Below are positions 23,999 through 36,021 of a DNA stretch of 64,000 nt, one piece after another. Below the pieces are notes generated by a model. The model was not told the DNA's origin, did not search any database, and worked only from the letters and a program-made list of their open reading frames with translations. The stretch is from Varroa destructor (taxonomy: Eukaryota > Arthropoda > Arachnida > Mesostigmata > Varroidae). Numbering within the stretch: the first letter of the stretch is position 1; every line of letters begins with the position of its first letter. Made by a program: the position numbers and the translations under genes. The stretch lies in contig NW_019211456.1 in the NCBI RefSeq assembly GCF_002443255.2, forward strand, positions 30,997,341 through 31,061,340, given 5' to 3'.

Positions 23999-26900
23999 AA
24001 GACTCGAGAGGAAGATGACGATCGATAGCGATTTCTGCTCATCGATATTTCTGAGAAGCGAAAAGAATCATGGGCAAATCGGATTATGATACCAGCAGAG
24101 ACATAAGATCCAGTTGGGGCTCCCATTATTCAAGTCAGTTTCTACCCTTTTTTTTGTTCGAAATTGTTACCGCGTCGTTGCATTATAGGTGTCATACTAG
24201 CATACAGGAAAAAAGACAAAATTAGACAAACAATCCGAAATTATTCCAGCTAGCCAACTGCGCAATTCGCTAATTAAAAGAAAAAAAAAACGTTCTTTTC
24301 ATTGTAACCTTTGTTTTGCTACTTTCTGATTTTCCTCCATTATTCGTTAGGTTGGAAAATGTACCTTCTATTTGTAATAGCTTTATGCATTTCTAACGAG
24401 ATTCTGCCTTCTTCAAACATCTTCCCCTGAACATAATCAGTAGACAACTGCAAAAATCGTAGTTATTCTATTGAGCCGAGAGCGATCGGGAAGAAGTCAG
24501 TGACATAAACGCACCTGATGGCTGTTATATTACGGTAGAATCATAATAATATCACTGCCATTATCGTATCGTTTTCGTTAGGCTGTGTTAGCAAGATAAT
24601 AATAATAGCTTGGAAGAGTAGCATCGATATATGATCGTAATGCTTCTTCCTCTGTTATCTCGTTGTTGAAATGACTGTTAGGTGAGCTAGGTTTCAGTGA
24701 ATCTGCAGTACGGATTGGGGGTCCGCTTAATTTCAACCCATTGGCACGATTCATCCCTTTTGTCGTGGGGGCTAACACGAAATTAGAAATTTGTCTTCAC
24801 CATAACTGATAATAACGTTTATATAGGTCGCCAGCTAGCAAGCTACTATAGCTATCAATGATTGTCGCAGCCTACAGGGCTTTTACTCGCTACCTTCGGT
24901 CAAATAAAAAGAACTCATTCAAGTCTAGCGGAACGTGCCAAAGGAGAACCGGTGTTAAGTAAGCGTTTTCTCGTAGAATATGGATGGTTAAATTTCTGAT
25001 TATAAAACCCAGGAAGGGCCTATTCGGGCAGAAACAAATGCGTCACTGAGTGCGGATGAAGTAAAAGCATATTAGTAATGTGAACAACGCAAAATAAATG
25101 GTACGCGAGTTGGATAATTAAAAACATCCTATTAGATTTCTAAAATAAAAATAATTTTAAGCATGAACCGCTTTTATTGGAAGGTTTCCAGAAAGCTTAA
25201 CTGATTCAGAATAAATCTAGATTTTCCTTGCAGGGGAACGCTTCACATAATATACGTGTGTCTTTATGAACCAGCGATGTACTGACGATTCCTTTGAAAT
25301 GACCAAAGCAATTACCTCTCCATAGATAGAAGTAAATGTCTGTCAGAAGCCAACTCTATTCGCGCATCACGTGCGTCATAAAAATTAACAACTATATCCT
25401 GAAAATATCGCTTGTTTTTTTTTTAGAAAATACATTTCGGCAACTAGACCATTGGGCATAAACAAGCCATATATTGCGTGTACCACCCGACAGTGCTAGA
25501 TTTTTCTTAAATTTCGTGATTTTATAACACTTTGTTTACTATTGACCGATAATCGCGCTACTCTCAATGGGGAAACTTATGCCCGAAAAATAGAATGCTT
25601 GCTTTAAATTTGTAGGACCTTCAATAAGGTAAGCGACAAGAAGTATGATTCAGTTATTGAGATTACCTGTAATATTTACGTATCATATACGTACTCCCAT
25701 TATATAACTGACACCTTCTATTATATTGCCGCTGACAGTTAAAGTGATGTTTAGTTTTATTCTATGACAATTCTTATGACGTATTTGCAAATGCATAGAA
25801 ATGAATACGCCATAGAATTACGAAGCTTTATCTACTCAGGTAGAATACGACGAGCCCGCCAATTTGAATTTTTGTACGGATATCGTTTTATTGTTGTTAT
25901 TACTGATAAAATGTGTCACTTTAAATATTTCCATACTATTCCCTCGTATCAAGAACTAAAAACGGCCGCCTTCAATAGAATGAACCAAGCACAAGCTTCT
26001 CTTTAATAACGGAAACTAACCGAACGAAATGTAGAAAGTGCGCAGTGCAGGGGTCTTTATCCATCTGCTGTTATAAATGTGCTGCCTTTGCGTCGGCTTG
26101 TTATCACGAAAATCATACCGTAGGCCGATGTGGTCTCAGGCTCTTCCTTGGAACAACCATCGATGAATCCGTGAAAAATTCACAGTCAGGCTCCGCTTGC
26201 CACCCCTGGCTAACTCTTAGGATCGATTTGACAAAACCCGTTTGACCAGTCAAAAAAAGACACGAGACGTTAAGGATGGCACTTTGCACATTCCTATAAC
26301 GAAACCGACTGGCTATAATACCCTGTATTGAAGTGTCGACCTTGCTTATCTAAACGGTATAATGGCTTGAAGGAAGCTTAGAAATTCGAGAAAAACTATC
26401 CAGGTGTGGACTTGAGATCAAATAAAGACAAGCCATCAAGTGAGCCTTAAAGGGGCATAACGTATTAAAGGGATTCAACATGGTATTTATGGAAATGTGC
26501 TAGCTCTGCACCACGACCAATGGTTTGTAATTGAAGTTTTAACACAAGCAATAAAGAATTACGAGTCGTCATAGCAATGAGCAATGGGTTTTAGCACTAA
26601 GTTCTTTTCAAATCGGTTGTTAGCTGAATTGCCCCATACGCTCATCCATATGAATGAATACACTTCATCTTTATAAATTCAGTATTTATAAAAATATACA
26701 AAACAATAAAAAGATGAACTCATCATGTTACATTCGTTCTGATGGTGGCTGTCTCCTAATTAGACCCCGAGTCCAAGTTAAGCCTGTAGTCTTTAGACCT
26801 CATATGTTCTTAGCCAGATATAGGCAATCAGATTGCGGACTTGTACCTCAAGACCGTCTAGGCCAGAGATTATTTGGTAAAGTGCGTCCACGATAGACTA

Positions 26901-29769
26901 ATTCTTTTAGTGGACTACCGCCCAACTGTGTCGAATGAAATGTCCTTTTTCATGGGTGATACCGCCGCCAGCGAAGCCAGTTCGTCTTTTCAAAGTTTAC
27001 CCTGACATAAGAAATTGCCCAGTATCTGCTTTTTAATATAGTGGACTTTGTAGTGGCTCATTGAACTTTTGGGCGTCACGTGCGACACCAAAAGTTCGCT
27101 GAAACATATGCATCCTCTAACAACACTGTTCAGTACTGCGAAGTACGGACCTCATCAGAAAATTTCGATTGGACATACGTAACCTAGAAACAAAGATGAC
27201 GTTTCGTCCCTATTACGGGTATCAGCCTCTGCGACGCAGGTCTCATGCAGCGACGATGCGGCGTCTCATCGCATGCTGACTGTGTTGTGTCCAAGCGCAA
27301 AAATTAAATTCGGGGATTTTCGCTAAAAAAAATACTTCGTAAAGAAACTAGCTGGACTAAATTTTTGCTAGTAACCTGATTTTATTCAGTCTCGGCAGAA
27401 CAGTGCTTGCTTGTTCATTATGTAGCATTATAATAACGAACTCGTCTAGGATTTCGCGTTTTCTCATTATTTCTGGTATCTGAACAGGTTTGTTGATTTT
27501 CTAGTAACTGGACACTATGGTGTGAGTTCTGTTCAACTGTCAACTTGCTCCGACTGAATGTTGGATCTCATTTTCCGTTTTAGTCCAATATCTCAGGAGC
27601 GTTTTCGCTAATCATCGCTCTGTCAAAATCAATCGCAAACCTCTCAGACCTGTATGGTGACGTTATATCGGTTGAATCGCTAGTTACGACGTGACATAAT
27701 CAATACGTTTCTGTGGATTGCTTTTTTGCCTGCATCTCTATATCTAGATCTAGTTCCTTTCTAACCCGAGTCTCGACTTTGATAGACTCGAAAACAAGAT
27801 TGACATGTTCGATACTGATCCACGTCTGATGCTCAGTCAGATTCTCAAACTTCCGTCAAAGTCAATTCTGCGAGCCGGTTCCGCATGAATCGTTGTATAT
27901 ATTCAGCAGACGACATTGCCATATTTTTGAATCCTACGGAAATCGACTATTTTCGCTATGAGGAGTTCGGCGATTTTAAGATCCACGAAACAGAGGTCTG
28001 TATTCCAGCTCAGTATCGCCAAATTTCGCTTGCGTGCATATATTACCATTCTACATATATATACATTAATTGAATCACTGCTAAGCCATGGGTACTTGGC
28101 TATATTTATAAAAACTAACTGCTCATTCGAGATTTTCATTGACGCATGTCCATTTTATTACCATTGAACTGCTTAAGAGCGTCCCTTTGTTTTTTTAAGT
28201 TATTCGCCATAGAACTCTTCCTTAGTATCGTTCTTCGGCCCGTTAGAGTACTGGGAGTGTTCTCGCTTTGGCTTTAATGAAGGCACTGAACAGCCGATGT
28301 ACATGATGACCGAATATACCTAACCTATCGCCAAGCAGCCAAGAGGAGTTAACAATTGGGATCATTAACCGTTAATGAATAGCCGCGTAGACTAGATATC
28401 GTAAAGTGCTTCTGTATAAAGGGCTGAAAGCCCACAACGCTTCGATAAGGAATTTGAAACGGGTCGCCGTCCACGCTCACAGTGGATACTTGGTGCAGAT
28501 TATCTAAAAATGTACCTTGTTGGCATCGATGTTGAATACAACGAAATCGTACTAGAATTGTCGAGACTAATTCAATTCTATTCTAAACCTGTTTGACATA
28601 ATCCAGTACAAAGAACGATGCACAATAGTATCTGTTTTTTATTCATTTTAAAAAACAGCACGCGAAAGACATCTTCAATTTGGACACGTGGAAACTTCGA
28701 TCGCTATTTTGAATGAAGCTTTTAGCTAGAAAAGTCTGTTGAGTATCAGATAGCGATGAATGTCACTGATGCATCGAGGGCGAGGTAGCGAAACGGAATG
28801 TATAATCAACTCCGCCCTTAAAATATCTAGTCATATTAAGCATGCAAACGATCATATACTTCATAGAATCCTTGTATAAAACGTAGGTTTTTCAAACGTA
28901 GGGCTATCTAGTGACTATGTAACTAACTAGCGCGCAAAAAGTATCTTTTTTTTTGATTCGGTCATGAAAAATGCCATACATATGCACTATAGCCATATGT
29001 CGACTGACGCAACAGCTAGAAATAATTTACAGTATTATTACCTTCCATTTATACATTTGCTAACGAAAGTGCTATACGTTTCAAAAAGTCCTAAAAGGGG
29101 CGTATGAAAAATTATGCACCCAAAGCAACGAAGTTTATTTGTTTCCCAAAATACTTTCTACAGACAAATATGATTCGTTTGAAGTAGACAATTTGCTGCG
29201 GCAATATATTCTAACTTGAACAAACGCCGTTTAAGTGGTTACAGGTTAGAGTTCGACTGTAGCTTAATTTTTAATTGGTGCAAAAAGAGTATAGTTACTT
29301 AATACCGAATCAGACTGAAAAAGACGGTAGGAGGTACGTCGGTGGGCCTAAAGTCGATTCTACCAATAATTCACTTAACTAGACGTGAATCCTAGCCGCC
29401 GCAAATTCAAGGTTGACGCCTAAAGGTACACAAAGCTCCCCTGTCCTCTAGTGCATTTGCATGTAGTCATTCAGCACCCATCTATAGCTTATGATACACT
29501 ATGGCTTATAGCAAAACTACACTATACTACTAGTACAGTGTAGAACATACCGGCAACAGCTGAATCTTTAAGAAGTCAGATATTGTGCCCAAAGAAACTA
29601 TGCTTCTTCCTCCAGCAAAACGTCATTCACTGGGCTCTATCGGGACTATAGCCGCACGTACGTGTATGCACAAAGAAGGTAACAAAGTGACTATCGATAA
29701 AAACAAAGCACTACAGAGTGCTTTGTGTGTGTCTTCCAGGGAATAAAAGTGGACACAGCCTTGTATATT

Positions 29770-30042
29770 TTATTCTAAAGCATGCCATTTGGCCTTTAGG
29801 CTAATAATAGCTGCAGGGAATATAGGGAACGATTCGGAACCCGACCGTGGTGACCCTGGCCTAATGACTTGATGACACCAGCCACCCCCTCCAAATGGTC
29901 TATCGTAGAATCTATTGAAGGGTAGGCCTGCTGGTGTGACGTATAAAAGAGGAATGGAAAATAGGTGGGTAGTGGCCGTGGGGCAATAAAGACCACTCGT
30001 CAGGACCGAGCCCTTTTTCATCAGGCCACGTTGAATAGACAT
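29770..30042 (-). other. Open minus-strand frame over a plus-strand TATA box, unassigned
   Basis: The minus strand is open for 90 codons, with Pro/Phe/Gly-rich pieces such as YVTPAGLPFNRFYDRPFG and SGSESFPIFPAAIISLKAKW before its stop. Composition is richer in GC than the flanks. A perfect TATAAAAG lies on the opposite strand at 29942-29949. No domain is recognised, and it could be a relic or a small gene. Confidence 0.2.
29942..29949 (+). promoter_or_regulatory. TATA box (TATAAAAG), no gene assigned
   Basis: Perfect TATA sequence in a GC-rich island. No plus-strand coding exon was recognised within the next few kb. Confidence 0.25.
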
Positions 30043-32298
30043 GTCTTGCCAGGCCCAATTATGCGCAAATACTATTACTCACACCCCCTTAATAAAAAAA
30101 ATATATGTGTACATGCATCCGACACAAATGTAAGAAGCATATATAGAGCGTGTGGCGCAGTGATCTTTGATCGTAACTAAGCATAACATATAAACTGTAC
30201 ATGGGTCTTAAACGAGTAAATTCTACTACCAGCTTTCGTTTTTATGGTTCAGGGACAACGTATAATATGTGCTCTCGCAGTAAGTGTTCGTGTGTCTAGA
30301 TTTCATTTCTAGACAGAACTAAGTAAATACACTGTATTGGCATATTTTTGATTTTACGAAAAGCTGATTCTGCCTGCCGTTACATACATTGCACTTCATT
30401 AAAAAGCTTGCAACGTAGAAATTTCTCTAAACTCACATACAGCCATATTTTCAGCCCAGCACTTAAATAGAACGGCAATTTAAGCCAAATCCGTCCACAT
30501 TCGGAGCCAAGGACGTATCTGTCCATGACGCTGCATCGATTCCTACTCTTATTACTATCAATCGTTATTAAGTTATGCGTTAAAAAAGCTCCAACTGACC
30601 AAACTATTCGACCCTCTACAGATTCGCTGGGTAACTCTTATAATTCAGCAGCGAGGTACACATAAGTGTAAGCCCAGTTCTAAATGCTCGTCGATCGTTT
30701 TGCTGAACTCATATAGGGCTGTCGCTAACAGACACGCGAATATGCTGCACATCAGGGATCATTACGATTACTACCGTTTGTCAAAATAATCCGAGCAGGT
30801 AAATTTCCTTAGCCCTATTGTAGTTGGTAATATCGAGAGCGAATTGAAGCTATCAAGAAAAACTCACGGCAACGCTGTCTGGAGGTCATAGCAAAGCCTA
30901 TCGTTGTTCAGAGAGGTCTATCAGAGAGTTCAGTCTTGAGCGTGTTAGCGGCGATGAAGGAAAGCTTCTCATTAGTGTAATATTAACGTAATTGGGACGA
31001 ATGTGGTACTTTTTAGTGGCGTAGCATTGCGAGGTGTTTCTTACAAACGTTTGTTACGTGGCCAGGTTTGTGCAAATCGAGTGCCAGCTACTGCTGATCT
31101 CGCAGGCGAATCTCTATTATGGAGCTAAAGCGCTAGTTGCTTATGGGCTATATATGAGGTCATGACTCGTAAGTTAAGATTGCTGGCACTTTTAACGAAA
31201 CTTTTTTTATATATATACTTTTCGTCCTTGTTTACTTACGATTTCCTAAATAATCGCGTTCGTTTTTTAGGAAAGTGACAAATCATAATTCGCTTACAAG
31301 AGTAAGAAACCAGAAATATAGTAAATTACGGTAAAAAGATGTTTTTGACTAATACTCTCACGGGAAATTATTGGTATATATATTTGTCCGCTCCCGTTTA
31401 AATAAATAATTTGCATCCTAGTGCTGATTTGTTCATATCGTGGTTGATTATTTCTTATAACTTAAAAAAAAACGAGACCGACTCAAGCTTTTCACAAACT
31501 GCCCTAATAATCGAATTGGTAAACCATTTTTTCGCGAATGTAGATAACAAATTCAGCAGTATATCGTGAAAATTTGCATAGTTCGCTCGCTATTGCGCAA
31601 GATGGTTTTTCTACAGGTTCATATATCCAAGCCAGATATTGCCGGTTGGCCAGTCTAGCTCAAAAGTGAACTCAGCAAATGCCGTCTTATTGTATCAGTA
31701 ATGTCATAGGAATTTTTTTCCTTGTACCATTGATTGTGTTAATCCCTTTTAAACTAAAAATAGGTAGATTGGCAATTTCGAAATAAGGACATCAACCAAG
31801 TCAGTACTTTTCTTCGAATTGAAAACATCATTTATGAAATTATTAGATTCAAAATTATTCAGTATCTATAGAAAACATAGAAAATCGGTTACAGGCAAAG
31901 AATTTTCCCTAAACGAATATCAAGTTCTTAACGAGGCCATTCAAGCAAGGTGTACGAAATTACTGATATTGAAAGAAGTACTTAAAAGACAAATAAGAAA
32001 TTACTGTGCAATCATATATTACGTCCGCAGACAAATAATAACAGCATATATAAACATGCAACCGCGCCCCCGTTGTCACTCGCCTGTTTAATAGTTGTCG
32101 GAGGGTGTTGCTCACTTGATCAATCCCTTATCAAATCCGAACCTCGGATATTGGGCTGCCTTAATACGACTTAGAATATGAACTTTAAAATTGTGCTTGA
32201 AGTCATGACGACTCTAAGGTCGCGGGCATTCAGCGTCAAAAACTATAACCCTATTAATTGATCTAGTGTAAACAAACATTAAAAAAGGGCTCGTCTTT

Positions 32299-32332
32299 TA
32301 TATATATATTATATATATATATATATATATAA
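32299..32332 (+). repeat. (AT)n tract preceded by GCTCGTCTTTTAT
   Basis: An interrupted AT run. Its left flank, GCTCGTCTTTTAT, recurs in inverted orientation next to the AT run at 34.17 kb. Confidence 0.8.
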
Positions 32333-34159
32333 ACTGTTTTATTTGCAAGTATTACATTTCCCATTCATGTTTTTTCCCTATTCGGTCGTCCCAACAAATC
32401 CAATGCATTTACAGAGGTTGTCACTGTTAGAGTAGCAGTAAAAGGGTAAAAAAAAAAAGTAAAAAAAACGATTGCACTTATGCAAACATACGTACTTACA
32501 CATATTGATATCCTTGAAGATGCATGCCTTTCAACTATACCCTTTATGGTGGCGTTAATTCAGAAGTCAACAGAGCAAACAACCTTCACAACTGCTTGAG
32601 AAGTGTAAAAAAATAATTACTATCTTTAAAAATGAAAACGGACCTGACTTAATAAGATTTGAGCCTTGGCTATTATTACTATCACGCAGTATACAATCGA
32701 CTACAGCGGGGATGGCAACCGACGCATCCCACCTACTAGTGGCAAAATTAACAATGGATGTATGAGGTGTTCTTACGTAAATAAAATTACTAATATTAGA
32801 GAGTAACGCATAATGAATAAAACAATGGGTGTTAGTTTGCTATTAGCCGTCGCTACAAATTAAAAATCTATAAGTTACAGTATCTAAACTTTTTTTCTTA
32901 CCTTGATTGTGCATAACAGTGTACTAACTTCATTAGAATTTTGGTAGTATGAATAATGACAAGAAGTTTGCCGCGCGTAATTTTCAAACCTATTAACCAA
33001 TTACCCAACAGCTCTGTAGTACATATATCTATTATAAGCTGTATTGACCTAGCCACTCATTCAGGTGTATAACTTAATCTCGAAACAAGGACAGGTTTAT
33101 TCGAGGGTCTGCCAATAAATCAAAGTTACATCATACAAAATAAAGATACCGTATTTCGAAACACAAGCAGCATTTTATTGATAATGCGACAGCACTCAAT
33201 CTACTTTTTATGCCGCTTGCCTCGCAAAAGTGTTAGGTGTAGTGAACTTCGTGAAAATTAGGAGAACATAGTTGTCTATGATGGAACAGAAACAACAACG
33301 AATTTCTGCCTTGATGACACCGATGCTATAGTTATACTTAGTTGTCGCGTGTTTGCTGGCCGATTGTGTACGTGTAGTGTTTAACTCTTGCATGTGCTCG
33401 TCCTAAGTTGCTTGAAGAGATCCTAGGCTTCAGGATAACCAAACACGTTATCTGATGACGGTTTAACACCATAAGAAGATACGTGAATTTCTTGAATAAA
33501 TATTGTAGGCAATCCGCAAGTATCTCTCTCATCTAGCAGCAGACTAATCAAAATCAATACCTAATCAGAGACTCAAGCATCATCTGCTATTCTGCCTACA
33601 ACAACTTAGGATATTTGCTCATGTTAAGAATGGAAGAGCTGCCTTGACCAAATAGAAAGTAAACATCATAGATGGTTTCATGTCATGTAAATGCAAACTA
33701 CGATCATTCAAAATGTAAGGCTATATTTTCCACGCTGTGAACTTACGCCTCCTTTCTGATCTACTGGAGCTCATTTTGAAATTCCTAAACGCATACGTGT
33801 ATTAACAGAGTTTCTCGTGACTTGTAAATGATCGTGAGACGATACTATAGGACATTTATATCGAAGCTTCAAAATACCGAGTCCTTGAAAGTCTGGTATA
33901 GAATACATTGAGGTATAAAAAGTCTGAAATCACTAGGGCTACAATTGCTAGGACAACAGAAAGGCTATGTCAGAATCTATTGTAAGCAACAGAAGAATGC
34001 TCATTGCATGTCCTAACAACGTCTTAAAGCTCTTACTCTCAACGTAACCGTTGCAATATATTAGCATTATTTTTGGTAACTTGCCTGATGCGCAATCAAA
34101 ACTGAAAGTATAAATAACACATTCTCAACCGACGACGACCAGTATTATGTATTAATTTC

Positions 34160-34196
34160 ATATATATATATATATATATAATAAAAGACGAGCGAA
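34160..34196 (-). repeat. (AT)n tract with inverted GCTCGTCTTTTAT flank
   Basis: Read on the minus strand this is GCTCGTCTTTTAT followed by an AT run, the same arrangement as at 32.29 kb on the plus strand. The two could be copies of one AT-seeded repeat or the ends of a 1.9-kb element. Confidence 0.6.
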
Positions 34197-34914
34197 TAAT
34201 TTATAGGGCTAAGTATAACTCGAAAATTACCCCACTTCTTCGAATCGAACAATATATAAAATATTCTTTTGAAATTTGTCCGACACTTGAAATAGAGGTT
34301 TTGAACTAGATAGCACGAAAATTTTGCTTAGGTATTCTGGAAGAAGTGGCCATTGAGAAAATGGTCGGTATCTCCACCTTTCTAAACTTCTTTGCATCAT
34401 GAACAACAGCAATAATTTATTCCCAAGATGTGTATATTCTTTTAAGTTTACATTGAACACCTTAAGATCTATCTGAAACCATTCGTATCATCTAATCCCA
34501 TCGTAAGCACATGTTGTTTTTTGTTCAGGTTTATTTATAGCTTTATGGTATTTTCCCAGCTTGCGTTATTGGATAGGTTGGAAGGTACTGTACGCTTCCA
34601 TTCTCCAAGTATCAGGGGCCCTCTGTATAAGTTAAATTATGTTAAAGCCACGACTTGTAGTAATACCTCTAAATATGATGCGATAAGGGATAATGTGATA
34701 TCTACTACATCAAACTTACTTCGGATTTACCGTTATGAAAATGGTTGATTCTATACATTTGCTTCGCAAGCGTGTCAACATGCTTTTCCTTAAATTTATT
34801 ATCTAATATATTAAATAGTAAAGACGGTATTACCATGGCCGGACGTCAGACACTAAGATTAATAATATTAAGTCAATTTCTCCCTAGCTAGAAAACATGT
34901 TTTGTTAAAAAAGT

Positions 34915-35035
34915 CGATGACCAACATGTAACGTAACACGTTATGGTCCAGGTTCAAACCCGGGCACAGATAAGCAAATCTCGTTTTGCGCTGGCAGTTA
35001 GCCGTCTGTCTGACGGAATGCCCAACGGCGACACC
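34915..35035 (-). repeat. Dispersed repeat, copy B (SINE-like)
   Basis: Inverted copy of the repeat at 8.50-8.64 kb. It carries GCCGTTGGGCAT, then TCCGTCAGACAGACGGCT, and a B-box-like GGGTTTGAACCTGG, in the same order and at similar spacing. It lacks the (GGCT)6 expansion. Confidence 0.6.
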
Positions 35036-35640
35036 GGACGCCGAACAGAGTACGTCTTTATATTTCATAGCTTATCATTCTCGAACTATGCAGCGAAATA
35101 GATTATTCCTGATTGGGTCGATTTATCAACGTGATCCTCACAGTAATGCTTACTCGACACCTGAAAAAGAAGACACAAAACCAAATCAGATCTTGGTATG
35201 AGTAACTCGCAGTACATATACGATTTTTGCAGAAGCAGCTGCGATCAAGCGAATGTTTTACTTTTCCTATGAATAGATGCATATAATAGAAATTATCGTT
35301 TACGGTTTCCACGATGCGTTTTACTTGCTTGACAAAGTCTGTTTCGACAACTTTTGTACGATTCTCCATTCAATGACAGCAAAAAGTGACCGCGAATCGT
35401 GGACGTTTAGATGGCTAGACAAAATTGCTAGAACGTAGTCTAGGGGCTGAGCTATCGGTGAGGATCAGGTTGCGATAGAAGTAAGCTTGCATCTTTCGTA
35501 TGATGCCCGAGTCCTAAGCCGAACTCGTCCAAATTGCAATTATCCTCACTTCCAATTTTTTTCGATGCAATCATACGTGAGCCGTTGGCAGATGCGAAAC
35601 CGGCTTCTGTATCATCTGGCGACGATCTATGTAAAATTAA

Positions 35641-36021
35641 TTATTGTTCCATAGGTTATCCTTGCCGTATTATCATTTTTGGGCATAGTGCGGAAATCAG
35701 CTGGACCGGGCGGAATCGCGGTGCGTTCACTTATGGAAGCTACAGTTTTTTTGGTTTTTTGCCGTCATCATCGTCACAACGACCTATACTAGATAAAGGA
35801 CATTGGCAACTTCTCAGTAGAGCGTTTCCAATTTGCTATACAAAGGAGATGGCGCATTTGAATTTGGCCTACGTTATGCCACATTCATACAACGCACACA
35901 AAATGAATTCAGTGTTGAAGGATTTATTGAAGATTTAAGGAAACACGCAATTCTTTTACAACTGGAGAGTAATTCACGATACCAGCTGTTCTTTTATTTG
36001 TTGTTGAGAGTTCTTAAGTGA
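35641..36021 (+). pseudogene. Ionotropic glutamate receptor-like relic
   Basis: One plus-strand frame, interrupted by three stops (near 35687, 35791 and 35815), reads like the pore and third membrane helix of an ionotropic glutamate receptor or IR. FHRLSLPYYHFWA, then GNQL..RAESR, precede FFWFFAVIIVTTTYT. The last matches the family's WWFFxLIIxSSYT, and LATS follows where NLAAFLT is usual. It continues in frame to NEFSVEGFIEDLRKHAILLQ, matching the PIxSxEDLxxQ segment after that helix, and stops at 36021. The family forms ligand-gated cation channels in the membrane. Most of the ligand-binding lobes, the first helix and the last helix were not found. With its stops it is not functional as read. 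The assignment rests on pattern similarity only. Confidence 0.5.

Larger units (their letters stand above)
16262..35640. other. Long gene-poor interval
   Basis: About 19 kb in which no open frame reaches 110 codons and none has a recognisable domain, codon bias or consistent splice sites. AT microsatellites, an isolated TATA-bearing block near 29.9 kb and one SINE-like copy are the only supported items. A plus-strand frame at 31819-32091 (90 residues, Lys/Arg/Ile-rich) has nothing recognisable. It may be intergenic DNA or a long intron. Confidence 0.45.

Noticed and set aside
30147..30170. TGGCGCAGTGATC, a tRNA A-box-like sequence
   Set aside because: No B box follows at a suitable distance.
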